64,000 nt of DNA from Bog-793 sp050013835 (GTDB lineage Bacteria; Actinomycetota; Acidimicrobiia; Acidimicrobiales; Bog-793): NCBI GenBank assembly GCA_050013835.1, contig JBEKEM010000001.1:133945-197944 (forward strand), read 5' to 3'. The position numbers were made by a program, and so were the translations under genes. Positions 16,596-25,429 of the stretch are shown here, in pieces. The notes below the pieces were generated by a model that had not been told where the DNA came from, did no database searches, and saw nothing but the letters and a program-made list of their open reading frames with translations. How positions within the stretch are numbered: position 1 is the first letter of the stretch; every line of letters begins with the position of its first letter.

Positions 16596-17276
16596 CTACT
16601 TAATCGTCGTGCCGCTGGGGACGACGAAGTCGCTCGCCGGCGGTGAGGACGAGAAGCCGACCAGTGTTACCGACACTCCCTTCACCGCGGAGTAGGCGAG
16701 GACGCCCTTGTCCGTCACGCAGTAGGTCACCTTCTCGCCGTTGTAGGTGGCCGAGACGCAGGTCGAAGCCTGACCGGAGAACGTCTTGCTGAAGGTCGTG
16801 ACGCCCTTAGCGCCCGACTCCAGCGCGGCGACCTCCGGGGCGACGAGACCCGGCTGGAAGAAGCCAAGTTCCCCGCTTATGGAGGAGTTGGACTTCTCGT
16901 GGTAGCACAACGCGTGGCCCGAGACGTTATAGCACTCGTAGGCTGTCTTGCCGATCTGGATGAAGACGAACGAACCAGCCTTCTCCTGGAAGGCGAGCCT
17001 GTAGTCCGGCGGCTTCTGGGCGTAGGAGTAAGTGCCCTTTAGGCTGGAAGTGACCAGCATGTAGGTCACGCTGAACGTCGCCTTCTCCTCGGCTTTCAAC
17101 GAGTTGGCGATGGTTTTCACCGAAGAGGAGCCCCCCCCGGGCTTCGGCTTCTTGGGGGCGACGGAGGTGGCCGAGGCCGCGGTCGCCAGCATTGTGGTGA
17201 CGCAGAGCACCGCGAGGAGGACGTAACCGGCACGCCGCGTCAATCCCCGGGCGTCAGACGATGGAACCGTGTGCAT
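16596..17276 (-). CDS. Secreted protein of unknown function
   Basis: A 226-residue exported protein. The N-terminus has a signal peptide: basic LTRRAGYVLL, hydrophobic AVLCVTTMLATAASA, cleavage near residue 37. A Lys/Pro/Gly/Ser-rich linker follows. The mature domain is beta-rich, with LKAEEKATFSVTYMLVTS and five Cys (ECYN, LCYH, TCVS, YCVT), suggesting disulfides outside the cell. Lipoprotein-type families with an ATFSVTYxxxS repeat look similar, but there is no lipobox Cys. ATG 17276 is chosen; GTG 17282 and 17285 are alternatives near a run of G. Confidence 0.72.
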   Translation of the reverse strand: MHTVPSSDARGLTRRAGYVLLAVLCVTTMLATAASATSVAPKKPKPGGGSSSVKTIANSLKAEEKATFSVTYMLVTSSLKGTYSYAQKPPDYRLAFQEKAGSFVFIQIGKTAYECYNVSGHALCYHEKSNSSISGELGFFQPGLVAPEVAALESGAKGVTTFSKTFSGQASTCVSATYNGEKVTYCVTDKGVLAYSAVKGVSVTLVGFSSSPPASDFVVPSGTTIK

Positions 17277-17412
17277 GTGCACCACTTCCCCCCGAGAGAA
17301 TTTCGGGTCTAGAGATCCATGTGGATGCCTAGATGCTAACGGTGTGCAACGAGGCTCGTGACGTCCCGCACGACGCCGGGCGGGACGCGACACCCGGCGG
17401 CGGCGTCCGCGG

Positions 17413-18996
17413 TCAGCCGACCGGGCTCATCCGGGCCGGGTGGCCGGAGAGGCGCGCGTAGAGCGCCGCCGTCTCGGGGTGCACGCCGCGGAGCGGGTCG
17501 CCGTCGATCTCGAGGATGAGGGCCAGGTGGCGCAGCGTCGCCTCGACCCCCGCCCGATCGCCCGCCGCGTCGGCGGCCTCCATGAGCAGGCGGTGGAGGC
17601 GCTCGTCCCACGGCGTGGCCCGCAGGGCCCGCTGTGCGGCCCAGATGGCGTCGTCGGGGCGCCCGGCGTCGAGGCAGAGTCCCCCGAGACGGAGGGCGCA
17701 CTCGACGACAGCGTGCTCGATCTCGGCGGCGAAGCCCTCGAGGACGGTCCACTGTCCCTGATGGAGATCGAGGAAGGGGCGACCGCGCAGGAGCCCCAGG
17801 GCGTGCCGCCACGCCGCGGGGTCCGCTTCCCGGCAGGCGAGGGTCTTGAAACGCTCCCAGTCCGTCCCGACGTCGGCGATGAGGTGGCGCTCGCCGGACT
17901 TGCGCAGGCGTGGCCGGCCGTCGGGCGAGAAGCCGAGCGCGCGGCGCGCCTCGCTGAGCCGGTTGGCGATCGTCTGGGGCGGCATGCGCCGTTCGGGCCA
18001 CAGAGCGGTCTCCCACGCTGGGGTCGTCGCGCCTTCGGGATGCATCGCCAGGTAGACGACGAGCTCGGTGAGCCTCGGATGACGCTCGAGCGGGAGGGTC
18101 GCGCCGCGGACCTCGACCGGTCCGAGGACGGCGACCTCGATCGGGCCAGAGGGCTGGGTGTACCCGGGAAGTGCGTCGGAGCGGGCGCGGACCGAGGCAG
18201 CCGGCGCTGCGACCCGTGGCGGTTCGGGGGCGCGCACGTAGACGGCACAGCGGTCCCGCCTTCCGGCGACGAGGATTGCCCGTGCCGTCGTGTGCGCCGC
18301 GGCGACGACGCAAGCTGAGCCCCGGTGTCGGCGGACGGCGGCGACGAGCCGCTCGAGGTCGTCGTCGGCGCAGGGCGTGGAGACGAAGACGACGACCGGG
18401 TCGGTCGACGCGGCGAGGGCGCCGAATGCCTCGGCGACCGTCGCGACGCGGTCGGCGTGCGGCGGACCGAGGTCGCCGACGACGAGGACCCGCGCCCGGC
18501 GCGACCGGGAGGCCGTGGCGGAGCGGATGGCCGTGTCGATGACCCGCGCGGCATCTTCGGGGGGCCCGACGACCGACGTGCACCCGGCGGCGATGACGTC
18601 GACGAACAGCGTCGCCCCGCCGGCGTTCGGCACGGTGACGAGACAGGCGTCCAGGGACTCCGCCGTCCCGCCGGCCGAGGGCGGACCGGAGTCGGCGTCG
18701 TAGGGGAGGGTCCAGGCCGCGCGGAGCGTGCCGTCGCCGAGCGGCGGATTCAGGCGGACGCCGTTGTCGGAGGCGAGGACGAGGTCGCGCCGGGTGAGCT
18801 CGTAGACGACGGGTCGCCCGGCACACTCGCCGCTCAACGAGGAGGCGACGAACCCGAGGATCTCGTCGGCAATCGGCCGGCGTCCGTGCTGCCGTTTCGC
18901 GCTGGCGACCGGCCGAGCCCCTTCCCCGGGCCCGGAGCCCGTCTCACGGCATGGCCCGGCCGATCCGAAGGCGGCGTGTTCCGGCTCGCCGCCCAT
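17413..18996 (-). CDS. BTAD / SARP-type transcriptional regulator
   Basis: A 527-residue protein. The C-terminal half is a winged-helix DNA-binding domain (VAVLGPVEVRGATLPL, then LTELVVYLAMHPEGAT and the recognition region TIANRLSEARRALG, about residues 285-385). A bacterial transcriptional activator domain follows (WERFKTLA, AWRHALGLLRGRPFLD, DERLHRLLMEAADAAGDRAG, about 385-520). The N-terminal half is poorly conserved and has an ATPase-like flavour (RVLVVGDLG) without a Walker A. The ATG at 18996 has GAGAGGGAG just upstream. It is probably an activator of unknown targets. Confidence 0.82.
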   Translation of the reverse strand: MGGEPEHAAFGSAGPCRETGSGPGEGARPVASAKRQHGRRPIADEILGFVASSLSGECAGRPVVYELTRRDLVLASDNGVRLNPPLGDGTLRAAWTLPYDADSGPPSAGGTAESLDACLVTVPNAGGATLFVDVIAAGCTSVVGPPEDAARVIDTAIRSATASRSRRARVLVVGDLGPPHADRVATVAEAFGALAASTDPVVVFVSTPCADDDLERLVAAVRRHRGSACVVAAAHTTARAILVAGRRDRCAVYVRAPEPPRVAAPAASVRARSDALPGYTQPSGPIEVAVLGPVEVRGATLPLERHPRLTELVVYLAMHPEGATTPAWETALWPERRMPPQTIANRLSEARRALGFSPDGRPRLRKSGERHLIADVGTDWERFKTLACREADPAAWRHALGLLRGRPFLDLHQGQWTVLEGFAAEIEHAVVECALRLGGLCLDAGRPDDAIWAAQRALRATPWDERLHRLLMEAADAAGDRAGVEATLRHLALILEIDGDPLRGVHPETAALYARLSGHPARMSPVG

Positions 18997-19344
18997 CGAT
19001 GCTCCCTCTCGCATCTCGCGTCCCCCGTCGGAGGGTCCCTGGACCCCGTCGCGGTCGTCGATCGGTCCCGCCCGATCTCGCGCCAGCATCGATGGGTGCC
19101 GTACCGTTCCTTCTACCGCGTCGGCGCGTTCCCCGCCAGATGAGATCGCGTCGCCGCCGCCCTCGGGGCCGGAATTGGCCGGGTTCCGGCGACGGTCTGG
19201 TTGCTATACTTGTGCTGCGGTTTGTCGAACGGAAGGTTGGTCTGAACGTGGGCTCCGCGCCCACGTTCTTGTTTTTCGGAGCAGTTCGGTGGTCGGTGGG
19301 ATTCGACGGTGGCAGCGGGAGAGATGTCGAAAAGGAGAGCGGAC
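18997..19344. other. Divergent intergenic region upstream of rimP
   Basis: About 350 bases between the BTAD regulator and rimP. It holds the likely promoter of the rimP-nusA-infB operon at about 19205 and a leader of roughly 130 bases. No gene is supported here. Confidence 0.5.
19205..19210 (+). promoter_or_regulatory. Candidate -10 box of the rimP-nusA-infB operon
   Basis: TATACT, preceded by TG one base upstream (extended -10, TGC-TATACT), in an otherwise GC-rich region 135 bases before rimP. No matching -35 box is seen at 17-bp spacing, as expected for an extended -10 promoter. Confidence 0.5.
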
Positions 19345-19878
19345 GTGGCGAGGAGCGGGGTGTCGGCAACCGATGTCGCCGACGATCTCGAACGCGCGCT
19401 CTCAGCCGTCGTCGGGACCCGCCGTCACGAGCTTGTCGACCTGGAGCTCGCGGGCGGAATCCTGCGGGTGACCGTCGAGGGCGGCGCCCTCGACCTCGAC
19501 GAGCTGGCAGAGGTGTCCCGCCTCGTCTCGGCGATGCTCGACGACCGCGCCGACCTCGCCCCTTTGGGCCGTTACGAGCTCGAGGTCACCAGTCCCGGCG
19601 TCGAGCGGCGGCTGCGCCGGCCGGCGCACTTCGTGCGGGCGCTGGAAAAGCGCGTCGCGGTCCGGACCGTCGCGGGCACACCCGGCGAGCGGCGCCGTGA
19701 GGGCACGCTGCGCGCCGCCGACGAGGACGCGATCGTGATTGTTGACGACAACGGCGCCGAGCACCGGGTCACGTATCCGGCGATCGAGCGCGCCCACACG
19801 GTCTTTGACTGGCGCGCCGCCCTCGCCGGCGATCGCGCCAAGGCAGACAGGGCGACGACGGGGAGCCAGGCGTCATGA
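19345..19878 (+). CDS. rimP: Ribosome maturation factor RimP
   Basis: Assists assembly of the 30S subunit. The N-terminal domain has the family pattern LVDLELAGGILRVTVE and DLDELAEVSRLVSAMLD, followed by YELEVTSPGVERRLRRPAHF, the RimP signature. The C-terminal SH3-like barrel ends with YPAIERAHTVFDW. The GTG at 19345 has AAGGAGAG 5-6 bases upstream and is preferred to ATG 19324 and GTG 19309. 177 residues. The stop overlaps nusA (ATGA), the usual rimP-nusA arrangement. Confidence 0.92.
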   Translation: MARSGVSATDVADDLERALSAVVGTRRHELVDLELAGGILRVTVEGGALDLDELAEVSRLVSAMLDDRADLAPLGRYELEVTSPGVERRLRRPAHFVRALEKRVAVRTVAGTPGERRREGTLRAADEDAIVIVDDNGAEHRVTYPAIERAHTVFDWRAALAGDRAKADRATTGSQAS

Positions 19879-21203
19879 GCACGACGAATTTCGAGTTCCT
19901 CGACGCGCTGCAGCAGATCGCGCGCGACAAGGGCATCGCCGTCGAGACGCTCCTCGAGGCGCTCGCCAACGCCCTCGTCGCGGCGTACAAGCGCCAGCCG
20001 GACGCCGCCGAGGAGGCCTTCGTCACAATCGACTCGGACTCCGGCGAGATCCGCGTCTACGGCCAGGAGCTCGACGAGGACGGCAACGTCGTCAGAGAGT
20101 GGGACGACACTCCGAACGACTTCGGCCGCATCGCAGCCCAGGCCGCCAAGCAGGTCATCCTGCAGCGCATCCGCGAGGCCGAGCGCGACCTCAAGTACGA
20201 GGAGTACGCCGGGCGCGAGGGCGACATCGTGACGGGGATAATCCAGCAGAGCGACAACCGCTACACGCTGCTCGATCTCGGCAAGGTCGAGGCGCTGCTG
20301 CCCCAGGCCGAGCAGGTCCCCTACGAGCGCTACGACCATGCCGCCCGTCTGAAGGCCTACATCGTCGAGGTCCGCAAGACCGCGAAGGGGCCCCAGATCG
20401 TCGTCTCGCGCAGCCACCCGGGTCTCATCAAGCGGCTCTTCGAGCTCGAGGTCCCGGAGATCTCGAACGGCGTCGTCGAGATCAAGGCGTGCGCCCGAGA
20501 GCCCGGGCACCGGACGAAGATCGCCGTATGGTCGAACGACCCCAATGTCGACCCCGTCGGCGCCTGCGTCGGAGCGAGGGGCGCCCGCGTCCGGATGGTG
20601 ACGAACGAGCTGCGGGGCGAGAAGGTCGACATCGTCCCGTACTCCGACGACCCCGCCGAGTTCGTGGCCCGTGCCCTCCAGCCCGCCCGGGTGAAGGAGG
20701 TCCGCCTCGACGAGGCGACGGGGACGGCGACGGTCATCGTCCACGACTTCCAGCTCTCGTTGGCGATCGGCAAGGAAGGCCAGAACGCCCGCCTGGCGGC
20801 CCGTCTCACCGGCTGGCGGATCGACATCAAGAGCGAGACCCAGCTCGCCGAGGAGGAGAGCGGCGTCTCGTCGGTCGATTGGGCCGAGGGTGAGTGGGTT
20901 CGGAACGACTCGGGCGAGATGGTCTTCCAGCCGGCGGGCGGCGGGGCCCCGATCTCGATGGCCGAGTGGGCACAGGGCGGAAGCCCGGAGGGTCCCGACG
21001 TCCCGGCAACGGAGGTTCCGGCGGCTGAAGCCGGACCCGAGCCCGCCGCCGATGCCCCCGAGGCACCGGCCGACGGTCGGCCGGAGCCCTCCGCCGAGCC
21101 GGCTGACGAGGTGCCCGTCGGCGAGGCCGCGACGCCCGCCGACGAGATGCCAGTCGACGTGGCCGCGGCGCCGGCTGACGAGGAGTCGGAGCCAACCCCG
21201 TAG
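19875..21203 (+). CDS. nusA: Transcription termination/antitermination factor NusA
   Basis: Binds RNA polymerase and nascent RNA. It has the N-terminal RNAP-binding domain (LDALQQIARDKGIAVETLLE), an S1 domain (REGDIVTGIIQQSDNRYTLLDLG, about 115-185), and two KH domains with VDPVGACVGARGARVRMV and LAIGKEGQNARLAARLTGW. The C-terminus after about residue 345 is an acidic Ala/Pro/Glu tail rather than the E. coli repeats. 442 residues. It overlaps rimP by 4 bases. No ylxR gene separates it from infB. Confidence 0.95.
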   Translation: MSTTNFEFLDALQQIARDKGIAVETLLEALANALVAAYKRQPDAAEEAFVTIDSDSGEIRVYGQELDEDGNVVREWDDTPNDFGRIAAQAAKQVILQRIREAERDLKYEEYAGREGDIVTGIIQQSDNRYTLLDLGKVEALLPQAEQVPYERYDHAARLKAYIVEVRKTAKGPQIVVSRSHPGLIKRLFELEVPEISNGVVEIKACAREPGHRTKIAVWSNDPNVDPVGACVGARGARVRMVTNELRGEKVDIVPYSDDPAEFVARALQPARVKEVRLDEATGTATVIVHDFQLSLAIGKEGQNARLAARLTGWRIDIKSETQLAEEESGVSSVDWAEGEWVRNDSGEMVFQPAGGGAPISMAEWAQGGSPEGPDVPATEVPAAEAGPEPAADAPEAPADGRPEPSAEPADEVPVGEAATPADEMPVDVAAAPADEESEPTP

Positions 21204-21362
21204 CGGTCCGCCGACGGCCGGGCCGAGGCGCCAGCCCGCCCGTCCGATGTCACGGCGCACCTCGGTGGGGACGGCGCGAGCCGTCGTGTGCGAGGATGGA
21301 CTGCCGTCGCGCGCCGGGGTACTGGCGCGTCACCTTTGCCGTGAGAAGGGGCTGCAGGGAAC

Positions 21363-24041
21363 TTGGCCAGGAAGATCCGCGTCTACGAGCTCGCACGAGA
21401 GCTCGGCCTCACCAACAAGGAGGCCCTCGACCTCTCGTTGTCGCTCGGCATCGGCGTGAAGAGCCATTCCTCCTCGATCGAGGACGCCCAGGCGGACCGT
21501 GTCCGGCGCAAGGCCGACCGCGAGGGCCTGATCCGGGAGGTCCAACCGGAGCCCGAGCCCGCCCCCGAGCCGGTCCCGAAGCCCGCCAAGCGCGCGGGGA
21601 GCGCGCTTCGCGTCCCCGTCGTCGAGCCCGAACCGATTCCGGAACCGGTTCCCGAGCCCGTCTCCGCGCCCCAGCCCGCGCCCGAGGTCCACCATGTCGT
21701 GCGCAGCCGCCCCGCGTCCGAGCTCGGCGAAGTGCCGCCGGTCCGACCCGCCGTACCGAGCCGTCCCGCGACCGCCCGCGAGGCCGCCCCGCTCCGCCCC
21801 GCGCCGTCCCGCCCGTCGGCATCGCCCGAAGTTCCGGTGCGACGTCCGCTCACCAGTTCGACCGGCAAGCCGATCCCGCCCCCACCGGGCCCGCCGCGAG
21901 CCGCCGGCCGGCCGATTCCCCCCCCACCGGGGCTGGGATCGTCGGGTGGGTCGCACCCCTCGCCCTCAGGTGGATCCCGCGGCGGCGGCTTCGGCGCCCG
22001 GTCGGCCCCGGGCGGCGCGCCGCGCACCGGTTTTGGCGGTGGACGCCCCGGTGGTTACGGCGGCCGTCCCGGCGGAGGGCTCGGCCAGGGCCGCCCGCCC
22101 GGAGCCGGGGGACCGCCTTCCGGCGGCACGCGGGGCGGACCGGGGGGCCGGTCGCGTACTCCCCAGCGGCGGACCCAGCGCCGGCGTCGCAACGTGGAGG
22201 AGCTCGAGCCGATCCAGGTCGCGACGTACGTGCCCTCGAACTCGCCCGTCCCGGACCACGAGGTCATCGTCGAGCGGGGCAGCACCCCCCAGGAGGTCGG
22301 GCCGAAGCTCAACCGCTCGGCCGGTGACGTCATCCGGTTCCTCTTCCTCCAGGGCGAGGTCGTGACGGCGACGCAGTCGCTCTCCGACGACATGATCGAG
22401 CTGTTCGCCGCCGAGATCGGGGCTCGGGTCACCCTCGTCGACCCGGGCGAGGAGCAGGAGGCCGCCCTGCAGGCCCGCTTCTTCGCCGACGAGTCGGCCG
22501 AGGTCGACCCGGCGATGCTGCGCAGCCGGCCACCGATCGTGACGGTGATGGGGCACGTCGACCACGGCAAGACGCTGCTTCTCGACCGGATCCGCAAGAC
22601 GAATGTCGTCGAGGCCGAGGCGGGCGGCATCACCCAGCACATCGGCGCCTACCAGGTCGAGCGGGACGGCCAGCGGGTCACCTTCATCGACACGCCCGGC
22701 CACGAAGCATTCACCGCGATGCGGGCCCGCGGCGCCCAGGTGACCGACATCGTCGTGCTCGTCGTCGCCGCCGACGACGGCGTCATGCCCCAGACGGTCG
22801 AGGCGATCAACCACGCCAAGGCGGCCGGGGTCCCGATCATCGTGGCGCTCAACAAGATCGACAAGGAGGGGGCGGACCCCAACCGCGTCCTCCAGCAGCT
22901 CTCCGAGCAGGGCCTCGTGCCCGAGGCCTGGGGCGGTGACACGATCACCGTCGAGACTTCGGCGCTGGAGGGGCTGGGCATCGAGGACCTTCTCGACCAG
23001 ATCGCCGTGCTCTCCGAAGTTCTCGAGCTGAAGGCCAGCCCGGAGATGCCGGCCCGCGGCGTCGTGCTCGAGGCGAACCTCGACGTCGGGCGCGGCCCCG
23101 TGGCGACGGTGATCATCCAGTCCGGGACGCTGCGCGTCGGCGACACGATCGTCGCCGGCCCGGCGTGGGGCAAGGTCCGGGCCCTCATCGACGAACACGG
23201 CGACCAGGTGAAAGAGGCGCTCCCCTCGATGCCGGCCCAGGTGCTCGGGCTCTCCGAGCCGGCGACCGCCGGCGACGACCTCAGGGCGACCTCGGACCTC
23301 GCCATCGCCCGCACGATCGGCGAGGCCCGCGAGCAGCGCCAGCGGTACGCCGGTTACGCTCCCTCGCCCTCGGCCCCGGCTTCGGGCGCCAAGCTCGAGG
23401 ACATCTTCGAGCAGATCCAACGGGGCGAGACGGCGACCCTCAATCTCGTGCTCAAGGCCGACGTGCAGGGCTCGCTCGAGGCAGTGACCGAGAGCCTGCG
23501 CCGGCTGGAGCGCGAGGACGTGAAGGTCGCCTTCGTCCACCGCGCCGTCGGCGGCATCACCGAGTACGACGTCCAGCTCGCCGTGGCGGCGGCTGCGACA
23601 ATCATCGGCTTCAACGTCCGGCCCGACCGGCGGGCCCGCGAGCTCGCCGAGACCCAGTCGGTCGAGATCCGCACCTACGAGATCATCTACAAGCTCGTTG
23701 AGGACATCGAGGCGGCGATGGTCGGCATGCTCGCCCCGGTCTTCGAGGAGGTCGTGACGGGCGAGGCCGAAGTGCGCGAGATCTTCCGCGTGCCCCGCGT
23801 CGGCGCCGTTGCCGGCTGCTACGTGCTGAACGGGACGATCACGCGCGGCTCCAAGGTCCGCTTCCTGCGCGAGGGCACGGTCATCTGGAAGGGCGCGATC
23901 AGCTCGTTGCGCCGCTTCAAGGACGACGCCCGCGAGGTCCAGTCGGGCTTCGAGTGCGGCATCGGCCTCACCGACTTCCAGGACCTGCGCCAAGGCGACA
24001 TCATCGAGACCTACGAAGAACGCGAGATCCCGAGAACCTGA
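21363..24041 (+). CDS. infB: Translation initiation factor IF-2
   Basis: GTPase that brings fMet-tRNA to the ribosome. An IF2-N domain (KIRVYELARELGLTNKEALD) is followed by a long Pro/Glu then Gly/Arg/Pro linker (about residues 60-285) and a second IF2-N-like region. The G domain has GHVDHGKT (about residue 395), DTPGHEAFT, and NKID, then the IF2 C-terminal domains with GITDFQDLRQ-like GLTDFQDLRQGD at the end. The TTG start at 21363 has AGGGAA upstream. 892 residues is normal for high-GC IF-2. Confidence 0.96.
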   Translation: MARKIRVYELARELGLTNKEALDLSLSLGIGVKSHSSSIEDAQADRVRRKADREGLIREVQPEPEPAPEPVPKPAKRAGSALRVPVVEPEPIPEPVPEPVSAPQPAPEVHHVVRSRPASELGEVPPVRPAVPSRPATAREAAPLRPAPSRPSASPEVPVRRPLTSSTGKPIPPPPGPPRAAGRPIPPPPGLGSSGGSHPSPSGGSRGGGFGARSAPGGAPRTGFGGGRPGGYGGRPGGGLGQGRPPGAGGPPSGGTRGGPGGRSRTPQRRTQRRRRNVEELEPIQVATYVPSNSPVPDHEVIVERGSTPQEVGPKLNRSAGDVIRFLFLQGEVVTATQSLSDDMIELFAAEIGARVTLVDPGEEQEAALQARFFADESAEVDPAMLRSRPPIVTVMGHVDHGKTLLLDRIRKTNVVEAEAGGITQHIGAYQVERDGQRVTFIDTPGHEAFTAMRARGAQVTDIVVLVVAADDGVMPQTVEAINHAKAAGVPIIVALNKIDKEGADPNRVLQQLSEQGLVPEAWGGDTITVETSALEGLGIEDLLDQIAVLSEVLELKASPEMPARGVVLEANLDVGRGPVATVIIQSGTLRVGDTIVAGPAWGKVRALIDEHGDQVKEALPSMPAQVLGLSEPATAGDDLRATSDLAIARTIGEAREQRQRYAGYAPSPSAPASGAKLEDIFEQIQRGETATLNLVLKADVQGSLEAVTESLRRLEREDVKVAFVHRAVGGITEYDVQLAVAAAATIIGFNVRPDRRARELAETQSVEIRTYEIIYKLVEDIEAAMVGMLAPVFEEVVTGEAEVREIFRVPRVGAVAGCYVLNGTITRGSKVRFLREGTVIWKGAISSLRRFKDDAREVQSGFECGIGLTDFQDLRQGDIIETYEEREIPRT

Positions 24042-24092
24042 TCGATGGTCGGCCCTGCCGGCTGGCGGGGGCGAGACAGGAGATGGACGAGG

Positions 24093-24479
24093 ATGCGCCG
24101 CCGCGGCCCTGCACGGCCCTACCCACGGCTCGCCCGCGTGAACGCGCTCGTCCACGAGGTGCTCGCCGAGGAGATCGAGCGTCTCGGCGACGCCGATGAG
24201 CGGCTCGCCCTCCTAACGATCACCGACGTCGTCTGCGCGGCCGACCTGTGCCACGCGGTCGTCTACGTCGCCTCGCTCACGCCCGATGCGCATCTCGCGC
24301 TCGAGGAGCGCCGGCGGCACCTCCAGCGGGTCATCGCATCCCAGGCGCGGCTCAGGCGCACGCCGACCCTCAGCTTCGCTGTCGACCCGGCGATCGTCGG
24401 GGGTGACCGGATCGAGGAGGCGTTGCGACGGGCGAAGGTCGCGAAGGAGGCCGGGGCCCCACCGGAGGAGGGGTCCTGA
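24093..24479 (+). CDS. rbfA: Ribosome-binding factor A (RbfA)
   Basis: Binds 30S precursors during cold adaptation and 16S processing. The 128-residue protein begins YPRLARVNALVHEVLAEEIE, has the KH-like strand CHAVVYVASLTPDAHLALEERR, and ends with the family motif TLSFAVDPAIVGGDRIEEALRR. ATG 24093 is chosen, with AGGAG about 10 bases upstream; the frame is open to 24045. Its stop overlaps the proposed CTG start of truB. Confidence 0.9.
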   Translation: MRRRGPARPYPRLARVNALVHEVLAEEIERLGDADERLALLTITDVVCAADLCHAVVYVASLTPDAHLALEERRRHLQRVIASQARLRRTPTLSFAVDPAIVGGDRIEEALRRAKVAKEAGAPPEEGS

Positions 24480-25417
24480 CGCCGGCGGGCTCCGCGGGCG
24501 CCCCGCGCCGGGGCCCGGGCCCGGACGGGTTCGTCGTCGTCGACAAACCGGCCGGCTGGACCTCGCACGACGTCGTCGCCAAGGTCCGCGGGATCCTGGC
24601 CGAGAAGCGCTGCGGGCACGCCGGGACGCTCGACCCGGACGCGACCGGCGTCCTCGTCATCGGGGTCGGCCGGGCGACGCGCCTGTTGCGTTTCGCGACC
24701 TCGCTCCCCAAGTCCTACGTCGGCGAGGTCGTGCTGGGGATGACGACCTCAACGCTCGACGCCTCCGGGACGGTGACCGGGACGTTCGACATGGCCGCCG
24801 TCACACCCGACCAGGTGCGGGCCGCGACGGGGAGTCTCACCGGGAGGATCCAGCAGGTCCCGCCGATGGTCTCGGCGGTGAAGGTCGGCGGGCGGCGCCT
24901 GCACGAGCTCGCCCGCGCCGGCGTCAACGTCGAGCGCGCCCCGCGCGCGGTCGAGGTCTTCTCGTTCGAGGTCGACCCCACCGGCGACCCGGTGGTGTAC
25001 GCGGTGAGGATCGAGTGCTCCTCGGGCACCTACGTTCGGGTGCTCGCGGCCGACCTGGGGACCGCCCTCGGTGGCGGCGCCCACCTGCGGGCGCTGCGGC
25101 GTACGGCGGTCGGGGGATTCTCCGTCGCCGAGGCGGTGCCGCTCGACCACCTCGGCGCGGGCGACCTGCGTCCGATGGCCGGGCTCGTCGCGCACCTGCC
25201 GTCGGTCGTCGTCGGGGCGGCGCTCGCCGAGGAGGTCGCGCACGGCCGCGTGATCTCGCGCCAGGCAGTCGGCGCGACCGGTGACGGGCCGTGGGCCGTC
25301 GCCGACGAGGACGCGCGGCTCCTTGGTGTCTACGAGGCCCATCCCGCCGACCGGATGAAGCCGATCGTCGTCGTTGCCACGGCGCGACCGGGTGGGGGCG
25401 CACACCCCGGCGAGTAG
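24476..25417 (+). CDS. truB: tRNA pseudouridine(55) synthase TruB
   Basis: Converts U55 of tRNA T-loops to pseudouridine. Signatures: GFVVVDKPAGWTSHDVV, the catalytic Asp in GHAGTLDPDATGVLVIG, SAVKVGGRRLHELARAG, and SSGTYVRVLAADLG. No ATG, GTG or TTG lies upstream of the conserved N-terminus. The best start is CTG 24476, which overlaps the rbfA stop as CTGA and sits 5 bases after GGAGGAGGGG. A later ATG at 24686 would remove the active site. 313 residues with the CTG start, normal for the family. Confidence 0.92.
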   Translation: MTPAGSAGAPRRGPGPDGFVVVDKPAGWTSHDVVAKVRGILAEKRCGHAGTLDPDATGVLVIGVGRATRLLRFATSLPKSYVGEVVLGMTTSTLDASGTVTGTFDMAAVTPDQVRAATGSLTGRIQQVPPMVSAVKVGGRRLHELARAGVNVERAPRAVEVFSFEVDPTGDPVVYAVRIECSSGTYVRVLAADLGTALGGGAHLRALRRTAVGGFSVAEAVPLDHLGAGDLRPMAGLVAHLPSVVVGAALAEEVAHGRVISRQAVGATGDGPWAVADEDARLLGVYEAHPADRMKPIVVVATARPGGGAHPGE

Positions 25418-25429
25418 CGTCGGGGCCCG

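Noticed and set aside
21247..21362. ATG-led frame starting like a YlxR protein
   Set aside because: Lacks the Cys-x-x-Cys/Arg motif and runs out of frame into infB.
21966..24155. Long minus-strand frame opposite infB
   Set aside because: Pure shadow of infB with His/Asp/Arg-rich nonsense and no ribosome site.
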